NCBI GenBank assembly: GCA_018882485.1 | Contig: VERU01000069.1 | Location: 1 to 9,108 of the forward strand | Reading direction: 5' to 3' | DNA: 9,108 nt | Origin: Rhodoferax sp. | GTDB taxonomy: Bacteria; Pseudomonadota; Gammaproteobacteria; Burkholderiales; Burkholderiaceae_C | Shown here: piece after piece, positions 1 to 6,746 of the stretch | Numbering within the stretch: position 1 is the stretch's first letter | How the letters are laid out: the number at the start of each line of letters is the position of its first letter | Program-made: the position numbers and the translations under genes | The notes under the pieces: model-generated | What the model saw: only the letters and a program-made list of their open reading frames with translations | What the model was told of the DNA's origin: nothing | Databases searched by the model: none

Positions 1-611
1 CCCCACAGCGGACCCATGCGCGGAAACAGCACAAACAGCACCGCCATGACCGGCGCACCCAGCAGCAGCATGCGTGCGGCCACCTGCAGGGCCTGTCGCA
101 GGGGTGGTCGCCCCGCCGGCAGGTGGGCGTTGACCAGAGCGGTGAGCAGCCCCAGCAGCCCCACCAGCATCAGACCCGCCGTCATCAGCGTCTGCGAGAA
201 GAAGAAGGTGGTGAGCATGGTGAAGAAGCACAGGAACAGCACCACGAACGCGTCGCGCCGCGCCCGCAACTCCAGCGTCTTGAGGGTCAGCAGCGCCACG
301 ATCAGGGTGGCGCCGGGCTCGCGCCCGAGCAGGGTACGAAAGCTCATCAGGGTGCCGGCGAGGGTCAGGCCCAGCAGCAGCAGCAGCCAGATGCGCCCGG
401 GCAGGGGCCGGCCGGTCAGGGCCAGCCAGGCCCGCCACCCCAGTACGGCGTAAGCCATGGCGCTGCACCACAGGGGCAGGTTGGCTGTCTGGGGCAGCAG
501 CACCCAGGCGATCACGGCCAGCGTGAACAGGGTGTCTCGCACCTCGCGCGGCAGCCGGGCCAGTGCAGCGCCCAGGCGGCTCAGGGGCAGGGCCAGTGGG
601 GGAGAGGCCAT
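1..611 (-). CDS. TgpA-type transglutaminase (DUF3488 family), N-terminal membrane part, cut by window edge
   Basis: The minus strand stays open from the ATG at 611 to the window edge, giving 203 residues. It is very hydrophobic, with membrane segments at about residues 27-42, 48-66, 73-90, 100-112, 121-137, 142-160 and 180-196. The stretch LKTLELRARRDAFVVLFLC (110-128) and the FPRMGPLW segment (196-203) match what I know of the N-terminal DUF3488/TgpA_N domain. In that family the membrane helices are followed by a periplasmic transglutaminase-like domain with a Cys-His-Asp triad. That domain would lie beyond position 1, so catalysis cannot be checked here. The substrate is not known for this family. 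The start lies 4 bases after the stop of the DUF58 gene and has no clear Shine-Dalgarno of its own, which suggests translation coupled to that gene. Family assignment is strong; the biological role is not established. Confidence 0.88.
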   Translation of the reverse strand, partial: MASPPLALPLSRLGAALARLPREVRDTLFTLAVIAWVLLPQTANLPLWCSAMAYAVLGWRAWLALTGRPLPGRIWLLLLLGLTLAGTLMSFRTLLGREPGATLIVALLTLKTLELRARRDAFVVLFLCFFTMLTTFFFSQTLMTAGLMLVGLLGLLTALVNAHLPAGRPPLRQALQVAARMLLLGAPVMAVLFVLFPRMGPLW

Positions 612-615
612 GGTG

Positions 616-1565
616 TCAGTACCGGGCCAGGGCTTCCAGGCAGCGGCGCTTGTGCGCGTCGCCGCGGCCCGGGGGCAGCACGGTGGAACCCAGGCGTAGC
701 CCGTATTCGAGGGCGCCCAGTTCAGCCTGCAGCACCCAGGCGCACAGGCGCGAGAGTTGCGGCTCGGTGCCGTGCACGCCGGTGTGCCGGATGTCCAGCC
801 ACAGGGCCATGCCCTGCGTCTGCGCCAGGTCGCGGCTGACCAGCTCGCCGGTGCTGGCGGCTTTTTTCCAGACCACCTGCTTCATGGGGTCGCCCCGTCG
901 GTAGGCCCGCACGCCGTCGAATTCGCTGCCGCTGGCGCGCTGTCCGCCTTCGCGCTCGGGGCCGCTGGGTTCACCCTGGGGCAGCGCCGGGGGATGGGCT
1001 TCGGGGGCCGGGTAAATCAGCACCCGGGCTGCCGGCTGCCAGAGCGCCCAGACACGAAAGGTGCCCAGCGGAAACCGGGTCTCCACGGTGAGCATGGGCA
1101 GGGCGTGCAGGCCGCGCCGCCCGGGGTCGAACCCGATCTGCACCTGTGCATCGCCTTGTGCGGGCACATCCGTCCAGGCCCAGTTGCGAGAGCCCCAGAC
1201 GGCCAGGCCGATGCCGTGCCGGGTTTGCGGCAGTGTGTTGTGCAGCCGGACTCGCAGCCGGGCCGGGGAGCCGGCAAACTGGGGCTCCGGGCTGATCAGG
1301 CTCAGCGCCAGAGCTCGCAGCGTGCGGTGGCCGATGAGCAGGCTGACCAGCCCGCTGCCGGTGAGCAGAAAGGTCAGCAGGTAGCCCAGGTTGAGTTCGT
1401 AGTTGATGGAGGTGGCCAGCAACACCAGCAGGGTGGCGGCCAGGGTCAGCCCCGGCCGGCTGGGCAGCACGTAGATGGTGCGCTGCGTCAGGGTCACGGC
1501 GTCGGCCGGCGGCAGGCGCCGCTGCGCCCAACCCTGCCAGCGCTGGCGCCAGGCTGCGGTGGCGT

Positions 1566-1569
<4 letters not shown>
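616..1569 (-). CDS. DUF58 domain protein, partner of the MoxR ATPase
   Basis: A 317-residue protein starting at a GTG (1569-1567) that overlaps the TGA of the upstream ATPase gene in the tetranucleotide GTGA. The frame stays open upstream to 1782, but that part lies inside the ATPase gene and does not belong to this family. Two membrane segments (about 40-56 and 60-80) follow a short basic N-terminus. The DUF58 signature is at about residues 213-247: SGSEFDGVRAYRRGD followed by a WKKAA segment and SRD. A beta-rich region containing TRFPLGTFRVW (164-174) precedes it. In this family the C-terminal part is often von Willebrand A-like; no complete metal-binding MIDAS motif is visible here. Genes of this type nearly always sit beside a MoxR ATPase and a transglutaminase, as here. 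The protein is probably membrane-anchored and acts with the ATPase; the molecular role is unknown. Confidence 0.9.
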
Positions 1570-2510
<941 letters not shown>

Positions 2511-2551
2511 GGTGTGACGTTAACAAATATTCAGACGACGGGTGAGGCATC
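2511..2551. promoter_or_regulatory. Short divergent intergenic region with a 10-base direct repeat
   Basis: Only 41 bases separate the divergent starts of the ATPase gene (minus strand, 2510) and the deacetylase gene (plus strand, 2552), so any promoters must overlap each other or lie inside the opposing genes. The sequence GACGACGGGT occurs at 2534-2543 and again at 2554-2563, exactly 20 bases apart; the second copy runs into the deacetylase coding region. An A+T-rich patch (TTAACAAATATTC, 2520-2532) is the only plausible unwinding region. No recognisable -35/-10 pair was found on either strand. A GGTGAGG ribosome-binding sequence at 2541-2547 serves the plus-strand GTG start with a short 4-base spacing. 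Confidence 0.4.
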
Positions 2552-3502
2552 GTGACGACGGGTTACTACACGCACCGGGATTGCTGGAAACACGAAATGG
2601 GACGCGGGCACCCGGAATGCCCGGACCGGCTGTCGGCCATCGAGGACCGGCTGCTGATCTCGGGCGTGGCCGACGCGCTGGATCGGCGCGAGGCGGCGCT
2701 GGCACCCCTGGCCGACATCGAGCTGGCGCACGGGCGCATGCATGTGGCGGCGCTGCGTGGGCTGGGCGACGGCCTGCGTGACGATGTGCAGGCCGGCGGT
2801 CCTGGCCATGTGCAGCTGGACCCCGACACCGCCATGAACGTGAGCACCTGGGACGCGGCCCTGCGTGCGGCCGGCGCGGCGCTGGCGGCCACCGATGCGG
2901 TGCTGGCCGGTGAGCTGGAAAACGCTTTCTGTGCGGTACGCCCGCCGGGTCACCACGCCTGCCGCGACAAGGCCATGGGGTTCTGTTTCTTCAACAACGT
3001 GGCCATCGCGGCCCGCTACGCCCTGGAGCGCCACGGGCTGCAGCGGGTGGCCATCGTCGATTTCGATGTGCACCACGGCAACGGCACCGAGGACATCGTG
3101 GCCGGCGACGACCGCATTCTAATGGTCAGTTTTTACCAGCATCCGTTCTATCCCGAAGGCGGCAGCCGTTCCGACGCGCCCAACCTGCTGAACGTGCCGG
3201 TGCCGGCCTACACCCGGGGCGAGGCGGTGCGCGCGCTGGTCAACGACATCTGGCTGCCCCGGCTCGATGCTTTCGCGCCGGAGATGCTGTTCATCAGCGC
3301 CGGGTTCGACGCCCATCGCGAGGACGATCTGGGGCAGCTCGGGCTGGTGGAGCAGGATTACGCCTGGATCACCCGCCGTCTCAAGGAGGTGGCGCAGCGC
3401 CATGCCGGCGGGCGCATCGTGTCGTGTCTGGAGGGGGGCTACAACCTGAGCGCCCTGGGCCGCAGTGTGGAAGCCCACCTGCGGGTGCTGGCCGATGTCT
3501 GA
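2552..3502 (+). CDS. Histone deacetylase-family zinc amidohydrolase (class II-like)
   Basis: A 316-residue, single-domain member of the arginase/deacetylase superfamily, starting at a GTG behind GGTGAGG. Motifs in order: the N-terminal GHPECPDRL (19-27); tandem active-site histidines in RPPGHHA (H134 and H135); zinc ligands D172 and H174 in DFDVHHGNGTED; the third zinc ligand D253 in SAGFDAHREDDLG; and the transition-state tyrosine Y297 in LEGGYNL. All residues required for Zn-dependent deacetylation are present and the length is normal. The LEGGYNL and DDLG segments resemble eukaryotic class IIb enzymes. L260 sits about where HDAC10 has its polyamine-selecting glutamate, so there is no hint of that specificity, but this is an alignment by eye. 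Bacterial members act on acetyl-lysine proteins, acetylpolyamines or other small amides; the substrate cannot be read from the sequence. The gene overlaps the next one by 8 bases. Confidence 0.95.
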   Translation: MTTGYYTHRDCWKHEMGRGHPECPDRLSAIEDRLLISGVADALDRREAALAPLADIELAHGRMHVAALRGLGDGLRDDVQAGGPGHVQLDPDTAMNVSTWDAALRAAGAALAATDAVLAGELENAFCAVRPPGHHACRDKAMGFCFFNNVAIAARYALERHGLQRVAIVDFDVHHGNGTEDIVAGDDRILMVSFYQHPFYPEGGSRSDAPNLLNVPVPAYTRGEAVRALVNDIWLPRLDAFAPEMLFISAGFDAHREDDLGQLGLVEQDYAWITRRLKEVAQRHAGGRIVSCLEGGYNLSALGRSVEAHLRVLADV

Positions 3503-4769
3503 CCCCGCCCTGGTCGATCTGCAGGGCTGGCTGGGCGCACTGCTGCGCCCGTCGGCGTTGGCGGAACTGGCCGCCTTGCTGCTGGGTGCCGGCCTGGCCT
3601 GGCTGGTGGCGGTGTTGCTGGCACGGGCGGCCGGGCAGCGCAACGGCCCGTCCATTCTTTTCGGGCAGCGGGGTATCGACGGGGTGCTGTTTCCGGCCCT
3701 GTGGCTGATGCTGGCGCTGGTGGCGCGCACGCTGCTGTCGCATTGGATGCCGGTGGCCATGTTTCGCATCGCCATTCCGGCGCTGCTGGCGCTGCTGGCC
3801 ATCCGGCTGGGTGTCAAGGTGCTGCAGGTGGCCTACCGCGAGACGCCGCTCGTGCGCACGCTGGAGCGCAGCATCTCGTGGCTGGCCTGGGTGGCCATGG
3901 TGCTGTGGGTCAGCGGTCTGCTGCCGGTGGTGCTGGAGGAACTCGACCAGATCACGTGGAAGCTGGGCGACTCGCGCATTTCGGTGCGCACCCTGATCGA
4001 GGGCAGCCTGACCGCGGGCGCCATGCTGCTGCTGGCCCTGTGGGTGTCTTCGGCCATCGAGGCCCGGCTGCTGCGCTCGGCCAGCGGCGCCGAGCTGTCG
4101 CTGCGCATGGCCATCAGCAACGCCACGCGCGCGCTGTTGATGTTTGTGGGCCTGCTGCTGGCGCTGGCGGCAGTGGGTATCGACCTGACGGCGCTGTCGG
4201 TGCTGGGCGGCGCCATCGGCGTGGGTGTGGGGTTCGGGCTGCAGAAGCTCGCGGCCAATTACGTCAGCGGCTTTGTGATCCTGGCCGAGCGCAGCATGCG
4301 CATCGGCGACAGCGTGCGGGTGGACAACTTCGAGGGCCGCATCACCCAGATCAACGCCCGCTACGCGGTGATCCGCGCCACCACGGGGCGGGAGTCCATC
4401 GTGCCCAACGAGATGCTGATGACCAGTCGGGTGGAGAATCTCTCGCTGGGTGACAGCCGGGTGGCCCAGACCACCCTGGTGACCGTGGGCTACGACAGCG
4501 ACCCCGATCGGGTGGTGGCTCTGTTGCGCGAGGCGGCCCTGGGCCCGGCGCGGGTGCTGCGCGAGCCCGAGCCCGCCGTGGCCCTGTCGAACTTCGGCTC
4601 CGACGGGCTGGAGTTCACCGTGAGCTACTGGATTGCCGACCCCGAAAACGGCACCCTGAACGTGCGCTCCGAGATCAACCTGGGCATCCTGCGGCTGCTG
4701 CGGCGCGAAGGCATCGATATCCCCTACCCGCAGCGGGTGGTGCACACCCGGATCCACCCGGCCGGCTGA
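3495..4769 (+). CDS. MscS-family mechanosensitive ion channel
   Basis: A 424-residue inner-membrane channel that would open under membrane tension and release solutes during hypo-osmotic shock. Six N-terminal membrane segments (about 24-45, 62-80, 88-110, 127-148, 167-187 and 212-228) lead into the pore helix at about 231-262, containing GGAIGVGVGFGLQKLAANYVSG, rich in the Gly/Ala packing typical of MscS TM3. The beta-domain follows, with FVILAERSMRIGDSV (260-274) and the PNEMLM motif (304-309). The C-terminal alpha/beta vestibule domain ends in IDIPYPQR (407-413), the usual family ending. With seven segments it is longer than E. coli MscS (three segments) and shorter than MscK. The chosen ATG at 3495 lies inside the end of the deacetylase gene (8-base overlap); an upstream in-frame ATG at 3465 would add ten residues, including two cysteines, without family character. 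No link between channel and deacetylase is known to me. Confidence 0.93.
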   Translation: MSDPALVDLQGWLGALLRPSALAELAALLLGAGLAWLVAVLLARAAGQRNGPSILFGQRGIDGVLFPALWLMLALVARTLLSHWMPVAMFRIAIPALLALLAIRLGVKVLQVAYRETPLVRTLERSISWLAWVAMVLWVSGLLPVVLEELDQITWKLGDSRISVRTLIEGSLTAGAMLLLALWVSSAIEARLLRSASGAELSLRMAISNATRALLMFVGLLLALAAVGIDLTALSVLGGAIGVGVGFGLQKLAANYVSGFVILAERSMRIGDSVRVDNFEGRITQINARYAVIRATTGRESIVPNEMLMTSRVENLSLGDSRVAQTTLVTVGYDSDPDRVVALLREAALGPARVLREPEPAVALSNFGSDGLEFTVSYWIADPENGTLNVRSEINLGILRLLRREGIDIPYPQRVVHTRIHPAG

Positions 4770-4772
4770 GCC

Positions 4773-4786
4773 CGGCCTACAATCCA
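4773..4786 (+). promoter_or_regulatory. Putative -10 module, first copy
   Basis: CGGCCTACAATCCA contains TACAAT (4778-4783), one mismatch from the sigma-70 -10 consensus. It begins directly after the stop codon of the channel gene. The expected -35 position (around 4755-4760, CACCCG) has no similarity to TTGACA and lies in coding sequence. A second copy with one change lies 85 bases downstream. Transcription from here would begin near 4790, inside the inverted repeat at 4786-4807. Predicted from sequence only. Confidence 0.4.
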
Positions 4787-4807
4787 AAAAGCACGGTCGT
4801 TCTTTTT
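4786..4807. repeat. Imperfect 22-base inverted repeat (AAAAAG...CTTTTT)
   Basis: Arms AAAAAG (4786-4791) and CTTTTT (4802-4807) enclose a second inverted pair, ACG (4793-4795) and CGT (4798-4800). Nine of eleven symmetric base pairs match. In RNA it would form only a weak A-U-rich hairpin followed by no further U run, so an intrinsic terminator for the upstream deacetylase-channel operon is possible but weak. An operator overlapping the start point of the TACAAT promoter is an equal alternative. Confidence 0.35.
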
Positions 4808-4857
4808 CGCGCCCGATCTGTGGAATGTCGTCTGCACGACCAGCCCTGCAGGGCGTG

Positions 4858-4871
4858 CGGCCTAGAATCCA
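4858..4871 (+). promoter_or_regulatory. Putative -10 module, second copy, nearest to etfB
   Basis: CGGCCTAGAATCCA matches the first copy at 13 of 14 positions and contains TAGAAT (4863-4868) as the likely -10 box. Transcription would begin near 4875, immediately before the perfect palindrome at 4876-4891, giving an etfB leader of about 58 bases. The -35 position (about 4840-4845, CCAGCC) is poor. This is my preferred etfB promoter, because the box is close to consensus and because of its placement relative to the operator-like palindrome. Confidence 0.45.
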
Positions 4872-4875
4872 CAGG

Positions 4876-4900
4876 TTGACGTGCACGTCAATGCCGGCAT
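4876..4900. promoter_or_regulatory. Operator-like perfect palindrome upstream of etfB
   Basis: TTGACGTGCACGTCAA (4876-4891) is a perfect 16-base palindrome. It shares its last base with a second perfect palindrome, ATGCCGGCAT (4891-4900). Such a site is the size expected for a dimeric TetR-, MerR- or GntR-type regulator. Regulators of fatty-acid and branched-chain amino-acid catabolism in proteobacteria (LiuR, PsrA and FadP are the ones I recall) often control etf genes, so this is a natural candidate; I cannot assign the regulator. Its place just downstream of the predicted start point would fit repression by blocking. The left half also reads TTGACG like a -35 box, but no -10 box lies 16-19 bases further on. 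Confidence 0.55.
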
Positions 4901-4932
4901 CACCGTATCGATAACGCTCTGGAGTGAGAACA

Positions 4933-5682
4933 ATGAAAGTCCTGGTTGCGGTCAAGCGGGTGGTGGACTACAACGTGAAGGTCCGCGTCAAGTCGGACAA
5001 CAGCGGGGTGGACATCGCCAACGTCAAGATGAGCATGAACCCGTTTGACGAAATCGCCATCGAGGAGGCGGTGCGCCTCAAGGAAAAAGGCGTGGCCACC
5101 GAGATCATCGCGGTGTCCTGTGGCGTGACGCAGTGCCAGGAGACGCTGCGCACGGCCATGGCCATCGGTGCCGACCGCGCCATCCTGGTCGAGACCGCCG
5201 AGGAACTGCAGCCGCTGGCGGTGGCCAAGCTGCTCAAGGCGCTGGTGGACAAGGAACAGCCCGGCATGGTGATCCTGGGCAAACAGGCCATCGACGACGA
5301 TTGCAACCAGACCGGCCAGATGCTGGCCGCGCTGGGCGACATGGCGCAGGCCACCTTTGCCAGCAAGGTCGAGCTGGTCGACGGCCGCGCCCAGGTGACC
5401 CGCGAGGTCGATGGCGGGCTGGAGGTGCTGTCGCTGGCGCTGCCGGTCGTGGTGACCACCGACCTGCGGCTCAACGAGCCCCGCTATGTCACGCTGCCCA
5501 ACATCATGAAGGCCAAGAAGAAGCCGCTCGATGTGGTCAAGCCCGCCGATCTGGGCGTCGACGTGACGCCCCGCATCCGCACGATCAAGGTCGTCGAGCC
5601 GCCCAAGCGCGGCGCCGGCGTCAAGGTGGCCGACGTGGCCGCGCTGGTCGAGAAGCTCAAGAACGAAGCCAAGGTCATCTGA
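4933..5682 (+). CDS. etfB: Electron transfer flavoprotein subunit beta
   Basis: A 249-residue protein. With EtfA it forms the soluble FAD- and AMP-containing heterodimer that takes electrons from acyl-CoA and other flavin dehydrogenases and hands them to ETF:quinone oxidoreductase. The ATG at 4933 behind GGAG (8-base spacing) yields the family's usual N-terminus, [14 protein letters not shown]; an in-frame GTG three codons upstream overlaps that ribosome-binding site and is unlikely. Group I (housekeeping) features are [11 protein letters not shown] (36-46), [11 protein letters not shown] (63-73), [14 protein letters not shown] (116-129) and the ETF-beta signature with [12 protein letters not shown] (174-185). 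The dehydrogenase-recognition loop [12 protein letters not shown] (187-198) is intact, with L188 at the place of the docking leucine (L195) of human ETF-beta. Nothing suggests the electron-bifurcating type. Two bases of overlap-free spacing logic aside, etfA starts 13 bases after its stop, so the two are co-transcribed. Confidence 0.98.
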   Translation: MKVLVAVKRVVDYNVKVRVKSDNSGVDIANVKMSMNPFDEIAIEEAVRLKEKGVATEIIAVSCGVTQCQETLRTAMAIGADRAILVETAEELQPLAVAKLLKALVDKEQPGMVILGKQAIDDDCNQTGQMLAALGDMAQATFASKVELVDGRAQVTREVDGGLEVLSLALPVVVTTDLRLNEPRYVTLPNIMKAKKKPLDVVKPADLGVDVTPRIRTIKVVEPPKRGAGVKVADVAALVEKLKNEAKVI

Positions 5683-5695
5683 GGAGTCCACGAAC

Positions 5696-6628
5696 ATGAC
5701 ATCCCTGGTCATTGCCGAACACGACAACGCCAGCCTGAAGGCGGCAACCCTGAACACCGTGGCCGCTGCCCTGCAGTGCGGCGGTGAGGTCCATGTGCTG
5801 GTGGCCGGCCACCAGGCCGCTGCTGCGGCTGCGGCCGCCGCCCAGGTGACGGGTGTGGCCAAGGTGCTGCATGCCGACGCAGAAGGCCTGGCCCATGGCC
5901 TGGCCGAGAACGTGGCCGCACAGGTGCTGGCGCTGGCCGGCAGCTACAGCCACATCCTGTTCGCCGCCACGGCATCGGGCAAGAATGTGGCCCCGCGTGT
6001 GGCCGCCAGGCTCGATGTGGCACAGCTGTCGGATGTGACGCGCATCGAGAGCGCCGACACCTTCGAGCGCCCCATCTACGCCGGCAACGCGCTGGCCACG
6101 GTGCAGAGCCTCGATGCCACCAAGGTGATCACCGTGCGCACCACGGGCTTCGACCCGGCGGCCGCCAGCGGGGGCAGCGCAGCGGTGGAGCCGGTGGCCC
6201 CGGTGGCGGCCAGCGACAAGGCCAGCTTCCTGCGCAGCGAGATCGTCAAGCTCGACCGGCCGGAGCTGACCTCGGCCAAGATCATCGTCTCGGGCGGACG
6301 GGCGCTGGGCTCGAACGAGAAGTTCATGGAAGTCATGACGCCGCTGGCCGACAAGCTGGGCGCGGCCATGGGCGCCTCGCGCGCGGCGGTGGATGCCGGC
6401 TACGCGCCCAACGACTGGCAGGTCGGTCAGACCGGCAAGATCGTCGCGCCCCAGCTGTACGTGGCCTGCGGCATCAGCGGGGCCATCCAGCACCTGGCCG
6501 GCATGAAGGATTCCAAGGTGATCGTGGCGATCAACAAGGACGCCGAAGCCCCGATCTTCTCGGTGGCCGACTACGGGCTGGAGGCCGACCTGTTCGAGGC
6601 CGTGCCCGCGCTGACCTCGGCGCTCTGA
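5696..6628 (+). CDS. etfA: Electron transfer flavoprotein subunit alpha
   Basis: A 310-residue partner of EtfB that holds the redox-active FAD. The ATG at 5696 follows AGGAG (5682-5686) by 9 bases. The N-terminal domain I (about 1-185) is variable, as usual, and contains a run of nine alanines at 41-49 after GHQ. The C-terminal FAD domain II is complete: VSGGRALGS (198-206), [10 protein letters not shown] (226-235, with S228 and R229 at the flavin), [10 protein letters not shown] (241-250), [16 protein letters not shown] (255-270, with H266 at the place of the flavin O2-contacting histidine) and [11 protein letters not shown] (278-288) contacting the AMP part of FAD. The length is typical of bacterial group I EtfA. 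It is co-transcribed with etfB. The dehydrogenase gene downstream encodes a plausible electron donor. Confidence 0.98.
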   Translation: MTSLVIAEHDNASLKAATLNTVAAALQCGGEVHVLVAGHQAAAAAAAAAQVTGVAKVLHADAEGLAHGLAENVAAQVLALAGSYSHILFAATASGKNVAPRVAARLDVAQLSDVTRIESADTFERPIYAGNALATVQSLDATKVITVRTTGFDPAAASGGSAAVEPVAPVAASDKASFLRSEIVKLDRPELTSAKIIVSGGRALGSNEKFMEVMTPLADKLGAAMGASRAAVDAGYAPNDWQVGQTGKIVAPQLYVACGISGAIQHLAGMKDSKVIVAINKDAEAPIFSVADYGLEADLFEAVPALTSAL

Positions 6629-6746
6629 TCCCGGGGGCGGTCCTGCGCAGCCGCAGGCCGCCCATTTGCCATGCCCCTCGCGCCTGGGGGCGGCCGGCCC
6701 GAAGCAGGGCTGGCCCGGCAGGCGCCTGCCCCTTAGGAGACCCGCG
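6629..6746 (+). other. GC-rich hairpin spacer between etfA and the acyl-CoA dehydrogenase gene
   Basis: These 118 bases hold at least four possible hairpins. (1) GGGCGG-t-CCTGC (6635-6646) pairs with GCAGGCCGCCC (6653-6663): 11 pairs, one bulge, six-base loop. (2) GCCCC (6673-6677) pairs with GGGGC (6687-6691). (3) GGCCGGCCC (6692-6700) pairs with GGGCTGGCC (6707-6715), with one G-U pair. (4) The perfect 14-base palindrome GGCAGGCGCCTGCC (6717-6730) ends 4 bases before the ribosome-binding site. In addition GGCCGCCC (6656-6663) can pair with GGGCGGCC (6688-6695), which would break hairpins 1-3. No hairpin is followed by a U run, so a classical terminator is unlikely. An RNA-processing, attenuating or ribosome-access role, or a dispersed intergenic repeat, would fit. 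No independent promoter was recognised. Confidence 0.5.

Larger units (their letters stand above)
4770..4932 (+). promoter_or_regulatory. etfBA leader/promoter region, palindrome-rich
   Basis: This 163-base gap is the largest fully non-coding stretch of the window and must carry the promoter of the etfBA operon. It holds two near-identical 14-base modules with a -10-like box (listed separately) and several inverted repeats: an A/T-flanked one at 4786-4807, GTCGT-ctgc-ACGAC (4827-4840), perfect GCCCTGCAGGGC (4843-4854), the perfect 16-base TTGACGTGCACGTCAA (4876-4891), ATGCCGGCAT (4891-4900) and TATCGATA (4906-4913). The ribosome-binding site GGAG (4921-4924) stands 8 bases before the etfB ATG. 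No good -35 box sits at normal distance from either -10-like box, which fits promoters depending on, or controlled by, a regulator (inference). Confidence 0.6.

Noticed and set aside
123..839. Plus-strand open frame of 238 codons opposite the transglutaminase and DUF58 genes
   Set aside because: The product is Gln/Gly/His low-complexity. The minus-strand frames here give clear membrane-protein and DUF58 sequence.
4876..4915. TTGACG as the -35 box of an etfB promoter
   Set aside because: No -10-like hexamer lies 16-19 bases downstream; the nearest candidate (TATCGA, 4906-4911) would need a 24-base spacer. The hexamer is better explained as half of the palindrome.
3381..4955. A 524-codon antisense open frame across the channel gene and the etfB leader
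   Set aside because: The translation is Gln/His/Arg-rich shadow sequence and the plus-strand channel is unmistakable. Its stretch through the non-coding leader is merely free of stop codons.
6666..6746. Upstream ATG that would lengthen the acyl-CoA dehydrogenase by 27 residues
   Set aside because: The added residues come from the hairpin spacer. The ATG at 6747 has an AGGAG at good spacing and gives a family-like N-terminus.
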